The notes under the pieces are model-generated. The model had not been told where the DNA came from. It saw nothing but the letters and a program-made list of their open reading frames with translations, and did not search any database. A program made the translations under genes and the position numbers. A DNA stretch of 11,844 bases, from contig CAMLCW010000143.1 in the NCBI GenBank assembly GCA_946478645.1, forward strand, positions 1-11,844, written 5' to 3'. This stretch comes from an uncultured Variovorax sp. Lineage in GTDB: Bacteria > Pseudomonadota > Gammaproteobacteria > Burkholderiales > Burkholderiaceae. Below are positions 1 to 7,158 of this stretch, in pieces (position 1 is the stretch's first letter; every line of letters starts with the position of its first letter).

Positions 1-1949
1 GCTTCACGGTGCTGTCGATCAGCCTGTCGCTGGTGGCGGTGTTCATTCCGCTGCTTTTCATGGACGGGCAGATCGGGCGGCTGTTCCGCGAGTTCGCGGT
101 CACGCTGTCGGTGGCGGTGCTGATCTCGCTGGTGATCTCGCTCACCACCACGCCGATGATGTGCGCCATGCTGCTGCGGCCCGAAGCGCCCGGCGGCAAG
201 CCGCCCGGGCGCTTCGCGCGCATGGCCGAGCGCGGCTACCAGTGGAGCCTGCGCGTCTACGCGCACAGCCTCGACTGGGCGCTCGCGAGCAAGGCCGTGG
301 TGATGGTGCTGCTGCTCGCGGTGGTCGGACTCAACGTGTACCTGTTCACCGCCATTCCGAAGGGCTACTTCCCGGAGCAGGACAACGGCCAGCTCAACGC
401 GGGCCTGCGCGCCGACCAGAGCATCTCGTCGGTGGCGCTTTCCGAGAAGCTGCGCCAGGCGGTCGACATCATCCACAAGGATCCGGCGGTCGATACCGTG
501 GTCGGCTTCTCGGGCGGCAGCCGCTCGGGCGGCGGCTTCATGTTCGTCAACCTCAAGCCGGCCGGCGAGCGCAAGGAGAAGACCGCCGCGGTCATTGCGC
601 GGCTGCGGCCGCAGCTGGGCCAGCTCACCGGCCTGCGCGTGTTCCTGAGCCCGGTGCAGGACCTGCGCATGGGCGGGCGTTCGAGCAACTCCACCTACCA
701 GTACACGCTCAAGGGCGACAACCTGGGCGACCTGCGCACCTGGACCGCCAAGCTCGCCGACCGGCTGCGCCAGGAGACCGCGCTCACCGACGTGGACAGC
801 GACCAGTCGGACAACGGCGTGGAGACCTTCGTCGAGATCGACCGCGACAGCGCGGCGCGGCTCGGCGTGACGGCCAGCGCGGTCGATGCCGCGCTCTACA
901 ACGCCTTCGGCCAGCGCTCGGTCGCCACCATCTACGACGAGCTCAATCAGTACTCGGTGATCATGGAATGGGCGCCGCGCTACCAGCGCGCGCCCGTGGT
1001 GCTGAAAGACCTCTACGTGCCGTCGACGCTCAGCACCGCCACCAGCGCGAGCGGCGCCGCCACGGTGAGCTCGCTCGAGAGCACCACCGACGCGAGCACC
1101 GGCACCTCGACCACCACATCGGCCAACCCGGGCCTGCGCGCCGCCTCGACCGGCCAGGCGCTGGCGGCCAACACCACGCGCATGGTGCCGCTCTCGGCCA
1201 TCGCGAAGATCAGCGAACGCGCGGTGCCGAGCTCGATCGACCACCAGGACAGCGAGCTGGCAAGCACCGTCTCGTTCAACCTGGGCGAGGGCGTCACGCT
1301 GGAGGATGCGCGCCGCATCGTGGCGCAGGCCGAAGCCGACATCGCCATGCCCACCAACGTGCGCGGCAGCTTCCAGGGCACCGCGCTCGCGGCGCAGCAG
1401 TCGCAGGGGCAGCAGCTTGCGCTGATCCTGGCTGCGATCGTGGTGATCTACATCGTGCTCGGCGTGCTCTACGAAAGCCTGGTGCATCCGGTCACGGTGC
1501 TCACCACCTTGCCCTCGGCCGGCGTGGGCGCGGTGCTGGCGCTGCTGCTGTTCCGCATGGAGTTCTCGATCATCGCGCTGATCGGGCTGTTCCTTTTGAT
1601 CGGCATCGTGAAGAAGAACGCGATCCTGATCATCGACTTTGCGCTCGAGGCCGAGCGCGCGCGCGGCATCCCGGCCGTGGAGGCGGTGCGCGAAGCCTGC
1701 CTGCTGCGCTTCCGGCCGATCCTCATGACCACGCTGGCCGCCGCGCTCGGCGCGCTGCCGCTGGCCGTCGGCTTCGGCCAGGGCGCCGAACTGCGCCAGC
1801 CGCTCGGCGTGGCGATCATCGGCGGGCTGGTCGCGAGCCAGCTGCTCACGCTGCTCACCACGCCGGTGGTCTACGTGCTGCTCGACAAGCTGCGGCGGCG
1901 CTCGGGCAGCGAGCGGCACCTGAGCCGCGCGGCCGGGGCGCAGACCTGA
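1..1949 (+). CDS. RND (HAE1-type) multidrug efflux permease, C-terminal part; 5' end outside the window
   Basis: Inner-membrane proton-driven pump subunit that moves drugs from periplasm or membrane to an outer-membrane channel. The frame is open from position 3, and about 648 residues are present against the usual 1030-1080, so roughly the first 400 residues, including the TM4 proton-relay acidic pair, lie upstream. The segment starts in TM5/6 with FIPLLFM and GRLFREFAVTLS, then TPMMCA. It continues with the periplasmic loop (GYFPEQDNGQ, GGRSSNSTYQYTL), and ends with TM8-12, including the conserved GIVKKNAILIIDFALEAERA near residues 534-553 (counted from the codon at 9). These motifs resemble the MdtB/MdtC/MuxB/MuxC branch more than AcrB. 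Being last before the outer-membrane factor gene fits an MdtC/MuxC-like position. A Ser/Thr/Ala-rich insertion of about 54 residues sits before MVPLSAIA. Family assignment is firm; the exact orthologue is inferred. Confidence 0.93.
   Translation, partial: FTVLSISLSLVAVFIPLLFMDGQIGRLFREFAVTLSVAVLISLVISLTTTPMMCAMLLRPEAPGGKPPGRFARMAERGYQWSLRVYAHSLDWALASKAVVMVLLLAVVGLNVYLFTAIPKGYFPEQDNGQLNAGLRADQSISSVALSEKLRQAVDIIHKDPAVDTVVGFSGGSRSGGGFMFVNLKPAGERKEKTAAVIARLRPQLGQLTGLRVFLSPVQDLRMGGRSSNSTYQYTLKGDNLGDLRTWTAKLADRLRQETALTDVDSDQSDNGVETFVEIDRDSAARLGVTASAVDAALYNAFGQRSVATIYDELNQYSVIMEWAPRYQRAPVVLKDLYVPSTLSTATSASGAATVSSLESTTDASTGTSTTTSANPGLRAASTGQALAANTTRMVPLSAIAKISERAVPSSIDHQDSELASTVSFNLGEGVTLEDARRIVAQAEADIAMPTNVRGSFQGTALAAQQSQGQQLALILAAIVVIYIVLGVLYESLVHPVTVLTTLPSAGVGAVLALLLFRMEFSIIALIGLFLLIGIVKKNAILIIDFALEAERARGIPAVEAVREACLLRFRPILMTTLAAALGALPLAVGFGQGAELRQPLGVAIIGGLVASQLLTLLTTPVVYVLLDKLRRRSGSERHLSRAAGAQT
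1020..1181 (+). other. Ser/Thr/Ala-rich low-complexity insertion inside the RND permease
   Basis: Between LYV (residues 335-337, counted from the codon at 9) and MVPLSAIA (from residue 392), family members normally have only a short turn such as a few residues ending in PLS. Here about 54 residues intervene, and by hand count 25 are Ser or Thr and 11 Ala, with runs such as TGTSTTTSAN. The frame stays open and flanking homology resumes at once, so it is an in-frame insertion and not a frameshift. It falls in a periplasmic porter-domain loop and is probably disordered. Confidence 0.8.
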
Positions 1950-1971
1950 AGAGATTGAACGAGACCCTGAC

Positions 1972-3411
1972 ATGACACATCGCCCCCGCATCCTCTCGCT
2001 GTCCGCGCTCGCCCTGGCGGCGGTGCTGGCCGGCTGCGCCGTGGGACCGACCCATGAGGTGCCTGCCGCGGCCATGCCCGCCGGCTGGAAGGAGCAGCCC
2101 GCCGCCGACGGCTGGCTGCCCGCCGCGCCGGCCGATGCGGTCGACCGCGGCGAGTGGTGGAAGCTCTTTGCCGATCCCACGCTCGACGAACTGGCCGCGC
2201 GCGTGAACGTCTCGAACCAGAACATCGCCGTGGCCGTGGCCAACTTCGCGCAGGCCCGCGCGCTGGTGCGCGGCGAGCGCGCGGGGCTGTTTCCGTCGGT
2301 CGCGCTCGACGGCAGCGGCCGACGCAGCGGCAACCTTCGCGGCAGCAGCAACGCGTCGAGCACGTTCGCGGCCAACCTCGGCGTCGACTGGGCGCCCGAT
2401 GTCTGGGGCCGGCTGCGGCAGGCGGTGGGCAGCGCCGAGGCCAACGCGCAGGCCAGCGAGGCCGACCTGGCCTCGGCGCGGCTCTCGGCCGTGGGCGATC
2501 TCGCGACCAACTATTTCTCGCTGCGCGAGACCGACACCGAGATCGTGCTGCTCGAGCAGACCATCGAGGGCTACCAGCGCACCTTCGAGATCACGAGCAA
2601 CCGCTATGCGGCGGGCATCGCGGCGCAGACCGACGTGCTGCAGGCCCAGACCCAGCTCGTCAACCCGCAGGCCGAGCGGGTCGGCCTGCGGCGCACGCGT
2701 GCCACGCTCGAGCATGCGATCGCCATGCTGGTCGGCGTGGCACCGGCCGACTTCAGCCTGCCGCCCGCGCGCTGGACACCCACCGTGCCCGGCATTCCGG
2801 CCGGCGTGCCGTCGACGCTGCTGCAGCGCCGGCCCGACATCGCGGCCGCCGAGCGCGCGGTCGCCGCGGCCAATGCGCAGATCGGCATTGCGCGCTCGGC
2901 CTACTTTCCGAACTTCAGCCTCAGCGCTTCGGTCGGCGGCAACGCGAGCCGCGTGAAAGACCTGTTCGACGCGTCCAACATGCTCTGGGCGCTCGGGCTG
3001 TCGGTGGCGCAGGTGGTGTTCGACGCGGGTGCGATCGGCGCTTCGGTCGACTCGGCCAAGGCGGCGCATGAAGCGAGCGTGGCGCGCTACCGCCAGACGG
3101 TGCTGGGCGCTTTCCAGGCGGTCGAAGACCAGCTCACCGCCGGCGCCGCGCTCGCGCAACAGGAAGGCTTGCGGCGCGAGGCTTCGGCCGCGGCCGACAA
3201 GACCGAGCAGCAGGTGATCAACCGCTACCGCGCGGGCCAGGCCGGCTACACCGAAGTGGTGACCGCGCAGGCGTCCGCGCTCAATGCGCGCCGCGCGCTG
3301 GTGCAGGTGCAGGTCGACCGGCAGAACGCCGCCGTGGCGCTGATCCAGGCGCTGGGCGGTGGATGGCAGGCCGGCTGGCACAGCGAGGCGGCGCGCCCGG
3401 CGCAGCTTTAA
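1972..3411 (+). CDS. Outer-membrane efflux lipoprotein, OprM/NodT family
   Basis: Trimeric channel that spans the outer membrane and periplasm and completes the tripartite pump with the RND permease just upstream (22-bp gap, same strand, so one operon). The 479 residues match the usual 460-500. The N-terminus has a lipoprotein signal: a basic start, a hydrophobic stretch and the lipobox LAGC with Cys22 as the predicted acylated residue. Ala at +2 favours sorting to the outer membrane. The mature start AVGPTHEVP, then GEWWKLFADPTLDEL near residues 59-74, is typical of NodT-type factors. Two OEP repeats of long helices and beta strands follow; the second includes LLQRRPDIAAAERAVAAANA around residues 283-302 and the C-terminal NRYRAGQAGYTEVV. 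The stop TAA overlaps the stop codon of the opposing regulator gene. Confidence 0.95.
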   Translation: MTHRPRILSLSALALAAVLAGCAVGPTHEVPAAAMPAGWKEQPAADGWLPAAPADAVDRGEWWKLFADPTLDELAARVNVSNQNIAVAVANFAQARALVRGERAGLFPSVALDGSGRRSGNLRGSSNASSTFAANLGVDWAPDVWGRLRQAVGSAEANAQASEADLASARLSAVGDLATNYFSLRETDTEIVLLEQTIEGYQRTFEITSNRYAAGIAAQTDVLQAQTQLVNPQAERVGLRRTRATLEHAIAMLVGVAPADFSLPPARWTPTVPGIPAGVPSTLLQRRPDIAAAERAVAAANAQIGIARSAYFPNFSLSASVGGNASRVKDLFDASNMLWALGLSVAQVVFDAGAIGASVDSAKAAHEASVARYRQTVLGAFQAVEDQLTAGAALAQQEGLRREASAAADKTEQQVINRYRAGQAGYTEVVTAQASALNARRALVQVQVDRQNAAVALIQALGGGWQAGWHSEAARPAQL

Positions 3412-4274
3412 GCGCGCGGGGCCCGCTGCCGCAAGTAGGCACCCGACTCGAAGAGCTGCGCTTCCGCCTCGTCGATGCGCCGGATGCCGGCCTTGCCGGC
3501 GCGGCTCGCGAGCAGCTCGACCAGTGCCTCGGCCAGCGCCACGCCCGCAGCGACCGAGGGAAAGAGCGATGGGCTCTGGATCGTGAACAGCAGCGTCTCG
3601 TCGGCCAGCAGCGACAGTGGCGACGCCGTGCTGTCGGTGAGCGCGACGATGCGCAGCCCCGCGGCCCTGGCGGCCTCGGCCACCTGCAGCGCCTCGCGCG
3701 AGTAGGGCGCGAAGCCCGCGACCACCAACGCGTCGCCCTTGGCGAAGGCGCGTTGCTGCATCTCGAGCGAGCCGCCCTGGCCGTCGACCAGGTGCACGCC
3801 GGTGCGGAACAGCCGATACACGTAGACGAACGAAAAAGCGATCGGAAAGCAGGTCCGGAAGCCCGCGGCATGCACCGCGCCCGCCTTCTCGAGCAGCACG
3901 CAGGCCTTGCGCAGCGCGTCCGCGCTTTGCCGTTGCGTCGCCTCGAGGTTGCGGCGCTGCACTTCGAACATCTCGCCCGCGAGGCCCTGGTCCTGCGCGC
4001 GGCCGGCGAGCTGCTTCGCGCCTGCGCCGTGGCTGTCCGAGCCGAGCCCCATGTCGCCCGCGAAGGCGTTCTTCAGCTGGGGCCAGCCCGCATAGCCCAG
4101 TTGCTGCGCAAAGCGCACCAGCGTGGCGGGGGTGCTCTGCGCGCGCACGCCCACGCTGCGCATCGAGGCGGTGACCACCTCGTTCGGATGGTCGAGCACA
4201 TAGCGCGCCACCTGCTGCAGGGCAGGGCTCAGTTCGTTGAAGCGCTGGCGGATCTGGTCTCTGGCGATCGTCAT
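3408..4274 (-). CDS. RpiR/MurR-family transcriptional regulator (HTH-SIS)
   Basis: A 288-residue cytoplasmic regulator. The RpiR-type HTH occupies about residues 1-77 (LSPALQQVARYVLDHP, then TPATLVRFAQQLGYAGWPQLK). A SIS phosphosugar-binding domain covers about residues 128-260 (AGAVHAAGFRTCFPIA; KGDALVVAGFAPYSREAL; GLRIVALTDS; SPLSLLADETLL). Members usually sense phosphosugars or amino-sugar phosphates and control sugar or cell-wall-sugar catabolism. The start at 4274 gives the usual short lead before the first HTH helix. An in-frame ATG at 4310 would add 12 residues, and neither has a convincing ribosome-binding site. The gene is divergent from uppP across 120 bp and shares overlapping stop codons with the upstream-facing efflux gene. 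The ligand cannot be told from sequence. A link to uppP is inferred from position only. Confidence 0.9.
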   Translation of the reverse strand: MTIARDQIRQRFNELSPALQQVARYVLDHPNEVVTASMRSVGVRAQSTPATLVRFAQQLGYAGWPQLKNAFAGDMGLGSDSHGAGAKQLAGRAQDQGLAGEMFEVQRRNLEATQRQSADALRKACVLLEKAGAVHAAGFRTCFPIAFSFVYVYRLFRTGVHLVDGQGGSLEMQQRAFAKGDALVVAGFAPYSREALQVAEAARAAGLRIVALTDSTASPLSLLADETLLFTIQSPSLFPSVAAGVALAEALVELLASRAGKAGIRRIDEAEAQLFESGAYLRQRAPRA

Positions 4275-4350
4275 TGGAACGAATGTACCGGCGCACACGT
4301 CAAGCGCCATGGCCAAATCCCGCGGACCGTGGGGACAGCCGGGCAAGGCC

Positions 4351-4377
4351 GTCGCAATGCCTCGCCATAATTGCGGC
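4351..4377. promoter_or_regulatory. Inverted repeat and -10-like box upstream of uppP
   Basis: CGCAAT at 4353-4358 is repeated in inverted form as ATTGCG at 4370-4375 with an 11-nt spacer. A G/C pair at 4351/4377 extends it past one mismatch. The right arm overlaps CATAAT (4366-4371), a 5/6 match to the -10 consensus; no good -35 is visible 16-18 bp upstream. Lying between the divergent RpiR gene and uppP, it could be an operator at the uppP promoter, or a hairpin in the leader. This is a reading from symmetry only. Confidence 0.35.
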
Positions 4378-4382
4378 TCTTT

Positions 4383-4389
4383 AAAGGAG
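4383..4389 (+). promoter_or_regulatory. Strong ribosome-binding site that sets the uppP start
   Basis: AAAGGAG lies 5 nt before the GTG at 4395. It is the only Shine-Dalgarno match this good that I noticed ahead of a gene in the window. It decides for GTG 4395 over the in-frame TTG at 4371, which lies inside the putative promoter. Confidence 0.85.
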
Positions 4390-4394
4390 TAAGC

Positions 4395-5219
4395 GTGGAC
4401 ATCGTTTTGCTGGTGAAGGCCGCCGTCATGGGCATCGTCGAGGGGCTGACCGAGTTTCTGCCCATCTCGTCGACCGGGCATCTGATTCTTGCGGGTGCGC
4501 TGCTCGGCTTCGACGACGCGAAGGCCAAGGTCTTCGACATCGCCATCCAGACCGGCGCGATCTTCGCGGTGATCCTGGTGTACTGGCAGAAGATCCATTC
4601 CACCATCGTGGCGCTGCCGCGCCAGCCCAAGGCGCGCCGCCTGGCGATCAACGTGGTGCTGGGCTTCCTGCCGGCGGTGGTGCTGGGCCTGGTGTTCGGC
4701 AAGATGATCAAGGAACACCTGTTCACGCCCGTGGTGGTGGCGAGCACCTTCATCATCGGCGGCTTCATCATCCTGTGGGCCGAGAAGCGGCCACCGGGCT
4801 CGGTGCGCGTCGAGCACGTCGACGACATGACGATGTGGGACGCGCTCAAGGTCGGCCTGGTGCAGTGCTTCGCGATGATCCCGGGCACCAGCCGCAGCGG
4901 CTCGACAATCATCGGCGGCATGCTGCTGGGCCTGTCGCGCAAGGCGGCCACCGATTTCTCGTTCTTCCTCGCGATCCCGACCTTGATCGGCGCCGGCGCC
5001 TACAGCCTCTACAAGGAGCGCGCGCTGCTCTCGGTGGCCGACATCCCGCTGTTCGCCGTGGGCCTGGTGTTCTCGTTCGCGAGCGCATGGCTGTGCGTGC
5101 GCTGGCTGCTCAAGTACATCAGCACGCACAACTTCATTCCGTTCGCGTGGTACCGCATCGCCTTCGGCATCGTGGTGCTGACCACCGCCTGGACTGGCGC
5201 GGTGGTCTGGGCCGAGTAA
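4395..5219 (+). CDS. uppP: Undecaprenyl-diphosphatase (bacitracin resistance protein BacA/UppP)
   Basis: Integral membrane phosphatase that converts undecaprenyl diphosphate to undecaprenyl phosphate, recycling the lipid carrier for peptidoglycan and other envelope polymers. Its overproduction gives bacitracin resistance. Translation from GTG 4395 gives 274 residues, matching the roughly 270 of the family. Catalytic motifs are intact: [14 protein letters not shown] (E16, E20, S26, H29) and PGTSRSGST (residues 163-171, with R167). The rest is mostly hydrophobic membrane helices. [14 protein letters not shown] near residue 196 and the C-terminal [13 protein letters not shown] are also typical. 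It appears to be a single-gene unit with its own promoter region, converging on the IclR gene 25 bp downstream. It is probably a housekeeping gene, though some Burkholderiales carry more than one copy. Confidence 0.97.
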   Translation: MDIVLLVKAAVMGIVEGLTEFLPISSTGHLILAGALLGFDDAKAKVFDIAIQTGAIFAVILVYWQKIHSTIVALPRQPKARRLAINVVLGFLPAVVLGLVFGKMIKEHLFTPVVVASTFIIGGFIILWAEKRPPGSVRVEHVDDMTMWDALKVGLVQCFAMIPGTSRSGSTIIGGMLLGLSRKAATDFSFFLAIPTLIGAGAYSLYKERALLSVADIPLFAVGLVFSFASAWLCVRWLLKYISTHNFIPFAWYRIAFGIVVLTTAWTGAVVWAE

Positions 5220-5236
5220 GCGCGCGGAAGGCGCGC
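5220..5236. terminator. Possible GC hairpin between convergent uppP and IclR genes
   Basis: GCGCGC at 5220-5225 and again at 5231-5236 are self-complementary and could form a 6-bp stem with a GGAAG loop in the 25-bp gap between two converging genes. No T-tract follows on either strand, so a classical intrinsic terminator is not supported; it could be chance in GC-rich DNA. Confidence 0.25.
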
Positions 5237-5244
5237 GGCGGCCG

Positions 5245-6066
5245 TCAGCGGCTGCCGCCGTGGCCGAGCAGGACGCTCGCGGACTCGGCCTCGCGCCGCA
5301 CCGCGCCCGCGATCGGGCCGTCGATCGACGGGTCGAAGCCGCCCGTGGCGCCCAGCGCCGTCAGCACCGCGCACACGCGCCCCGCATAGTCGTACACCGG
5401 CGCGGCCACCGCGCTGATGCCGCGCAGGTAGGTGTCGCGCACGATCGCGCAGTGCGCCTGCTGCACCTCGCTGCGCAACCGGCCGATCGGGTCGGCCGCG
5501 TCGAGCGTGGCGCGCATGTCCTGCGGCGCCTCGGCCAGTTCCTGCTCGGCCAGCGCGCGCACGCGCGATTCGTCGAGCAGGCCGAGAAAGGCCCGGCCCG
5601 TGGCCGACCAGAGCATCGACATCACCGAGCCGGCACGCACGTTCACGGTGACCGGCAGGCCGGGCTCCTCGAAGCGCACGATGGTCGGGCCCTTGTTGCC
5701 CATCACCGCGACGAAGCAGGTCACCTCGAGCGATTCGCGCAGCCGCAGCAGGCAGGGCTCGGCCGCGCGGATCGGGTCGGCCTGGCGCATCGCGGCCAGC
5801 CCGATCTGGATCGCCGCCGTGCCCAGGTAGTAGTGCTGCGAGGCCGCGTCCTGCAGCACCAACCCTTCTTCCATCAGGCTCGCAAGGTAGCGGTGCACCT
5901 TGGCCGGGCTTTCGGCCACATGGGCGGCCAGCGCGGTGAGGCTGCTGCGCCCGCCCAGGTGGGCCAGGCCCTTGAGCACGGCCATGCCGGTTTCGGCCGA
6001 TTGCACGCGCTGGCGCCGCTCGCGGGCGGCGGCGGGAACGGGAGGGTCTTCCGGGCAGGGTGTCAT
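5245..6066 (-). CDS. IclR-family transcriptional regulator
   Basis: A 273-residue cytoplasmic DNA-binding protein. The winged HTH covers about residues 21-75 (RVQSAETGMAVLKGLAHLGG, SLTALAAHVAESPAKVHRYL, LMEEGLVLQD). The effector-binding domain covers about 95-268 and includes the family motif VNVRAGSVMSMLWSATGRAFLG split across residues 141-162, LAEQELAE, RDTYLRGISAVAAPVYD and AVLTALGATGGFD. Such regulators typically bind small acids or aromatic compounds and control a divergent catabolic or uptake operon. Here the divergent Bug-P450 pair is the obvious target. ATG 6066 is chosen because it gives a typical short tail ahead of the HTH; the upstream bases show no clear ribosome-binding site. 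The effector is unknown. Confidence 0.93.
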   Translation of the reverse strand: MTPCPEDPPVPAAARERRQRVQSAETGMAVLKGLAHLGGRSSLTALAAHVAESPAKVHRYLASLMEEGLVLQDAASQHYYLGTAAIQIGLAAMRQADPIRAAEPCLLRLRESLEVTCFVAVMGNKGPTIVRFEEPGLPVTVNVRAGSVMSMLWSATGRAFLGLLDESRVRALAEQELAEAPQDMRATLDAADPIGRLRSEVQQAHCAIVRDTYLRGISAVAAPVYDYAGRVCAVLTALGATGGFDPSIDGPIAGAVRREAESASVLLGHGGSR

Positions 6067-6130
6067 GTGGGCGGGGATGTTACGTGCTCGGCGGCAGTGC
6101 CGAGCGCTTCGGGTTAGACCTAAGATAGTG

Positions 6131-6165
6131 ATTACGCAATGCGTATGATACTTACGCAATACGGA
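6131..6165. promoter_or_regulatory. Palindromic operator with a second copy 20 bp away, IclR/Bug divergent region
   Basis: The nonamer TTACGCAAT occurs at 6132-6140 and 6152-6160, a spacing of exactly 20 bp, close to two helical turns. The first copy is part of a perfect 13-bp palindrome, TACGCA-A-TGCGTA (6133-6145). The second has the left half-site intact and a degenerate right half (TACGGA, 6160-6165). GCGTA (6141-6145) and TACGC (6153-6157) form a further inverted pair. TATGAT at 6144-6149 resembles a plus-strand -10. On the minus strand TTGCGT (6159-6154) and CGTAAT (6136-6131) are 17 bp apart, a weak promoter candidate for the regulator. The site sits 19-53 bp before the Bug start and is a plausible IclR binding site controlling both directions; binding itself is inferred. 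Confidence 0.6.
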
Positions 6166-6183
6166 ACAAACCGAGGCAACTCC

Positions 6184-7158
6184 ATGACAAAGCATTTCCT
6201 TCGCTGCATCGCTGCCCTGGCGCTCGTGGCCACCGCGAGCGCGGGCGCGCAGACCGCCACGTTCCCGTCCAAGCCGATCCGCTGGATCGTTCCCTATGCG
6301 GCGGGCGGCGGGTCCGACTTTCTCGCGCGCACGGTCGCGCAGACGCTCTCCACGCAAGTGGCGCAGCCGGTGCTGGTCGACAACAAGCCGGGCGGCAACA
6401 CGGCGCTCGCGGCCGCCGAGACCGTGCGCTCGCCGGCCGACGGCTACACGGTGCTGTCGGCCGACAACGGCACGCTGGTGTTCAACCCGGCGCTCTACAA
6501 GTCGCTGAGCTACAACCCGACGAAGGACCTCGCGCCGGTCACGCTGATGGGCAAGTTCCCGATGATCCTGGTGGCCGGCAACGACGCCGGCTTCGCCACG
6601 GCGAAGGACTTCATCGCCAAGGCGAAGGCCAAGCCGGGCGGCATCAACTACGCCTCGGCCGGCGCGGGCAGCCCGCACCACCTGGCGATGGAACTGCTCA
6701 AGGTCGAAGCCGGCCTCTTCATGGTGCACGTGCCGTACCGCGGCGCCGCGCCCGCACTGGCCGACGTGGCGGGCGGGCAGTTGCCGGCCATGATGGTCGA
6801 CCTGGCCGCGGGCGCCGGCTTCATCAAGGGCGGCAAGGTGCGCGCGCTCGCGGTCGCCAATCCCACGCGCCTGCCGCAGCTGCCCGACGTGCCCACCTTC
6901 GCCGAACTCGGCTACAAGAACGTCGAGGCCGCCGCGCTGGTCGGCGTGGTGGTGCCCGCGGCCACGCCGCCGGAGGTGGTGAACACGCTCAACCGCCAGC
7001 TGGTGGCGGCGATCAACGAGCCCGCGGTGCGCAAGCGCATGGTCGACTTCGGCGTGGAGCCGGTGGCCAATTCGCCCCAGCAGTACGCGGCGCTGCTCAA
7101 GAGCGAGACCACGCGCTGGCACAAGCTGATCCGTGACCTGAAGATCACGCTGGACTGA
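6184..7158 (+). CDS. Bug/TctC-family extracytoplasmic solute-binding protein
   Basis: Periplasmic binding protein of the tripartite tricarboxylate transporter type, a family greatly expanded in Burkholderiales. Characterised members bind carboxylated or amide-bearing small molecules. The 324 residues match the family's usual 320-330. A Sec signal peptide is visible: MTKHFLR, a hydrophobic core and a likely cleavage after AGA (20-22). Family motifs follow in order: PIRWIVPYAAGGGSDFLAR (31-49), VDNKPGGN (65-72), YASAGAGSPHHLAMELLK (156-173) and VPYRGAAPALADVAGGQ (183-199). ATG 6184 is chosen because the signal peptide starts there with GAGGC upstream; an ATG at 6139 lies inside the palindrome. 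Its TGA overlaps the P450 ATG by one base, so the two are co-transcribed and likely translationally coupled. No TctA/TctB membrane genes are present in the window. Confidence 0.95.
   Translation: MTKHFLRCIAALALVATASAGAQTATFPSKPIRWIVPYAAGGGSDFLARTVAQTLSTQVAQPVLVDNKPGGNTALAAAETVRSPADGYTVLSADNGTLVFNPALYKSLSYNPTKDLAPVTLMGKFPMILVAGNDAGFATAKDFIAKAKAKPGGINYASAGAGSPHHLAMELLKVEAGLFMVHVPYRGAAPALADVAGGQLPAMMVDLAAGAGFIKGGKVRALAVANPTRLPQLPDVPTFAELGYKNVEAAALVGVVVPAATPPEVVNTLNRQLVAAINEPAVRKRMVDFGVEPVANSPQQYAALLKSETTRWHKLIRDLKITLD

Noticed and set aside
1855..4296. Very long open frame on the minus strand (over 800 codons) opposite the efflux lipoprotein gene and sharing part of the RpiR region.
   Set aside because: Its translation is Arg/Ala/Gly/His-rich with no domain, and it overlaps two well-supported genes. 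Such frames are a by-product of G/C-ending codons in high-GC genomes.
3363..4370. Plus-strand open frame opposite the RpiR gene.
   Set aside because: The composition is antisense-like and the minus-strand reading has a clear HTH-SIS architecture.
4371..4394. TTG at 4371 as the uppP start.
   Set aside because: It lies inside the -10-like box and inverted repeat. GTG 4395 has a strong AAAGGAG site and gives the family length.
4353..6165. CGCAAT is shared by the uppP-upstream repeat and the IclR operator, suggesting one regulator for both.
   Set aside because: Six bases are too few, and the two repeats have different symmetry and spacing (11-nt spacer against 1-nt centre).
6139..6183. ATG at 6139 as the Bug start.
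   Set aside because: It falls in the middle of the palindrome and would put 15 non-signal residues ahead of a clean Sec signal peptide that begins at 6184.
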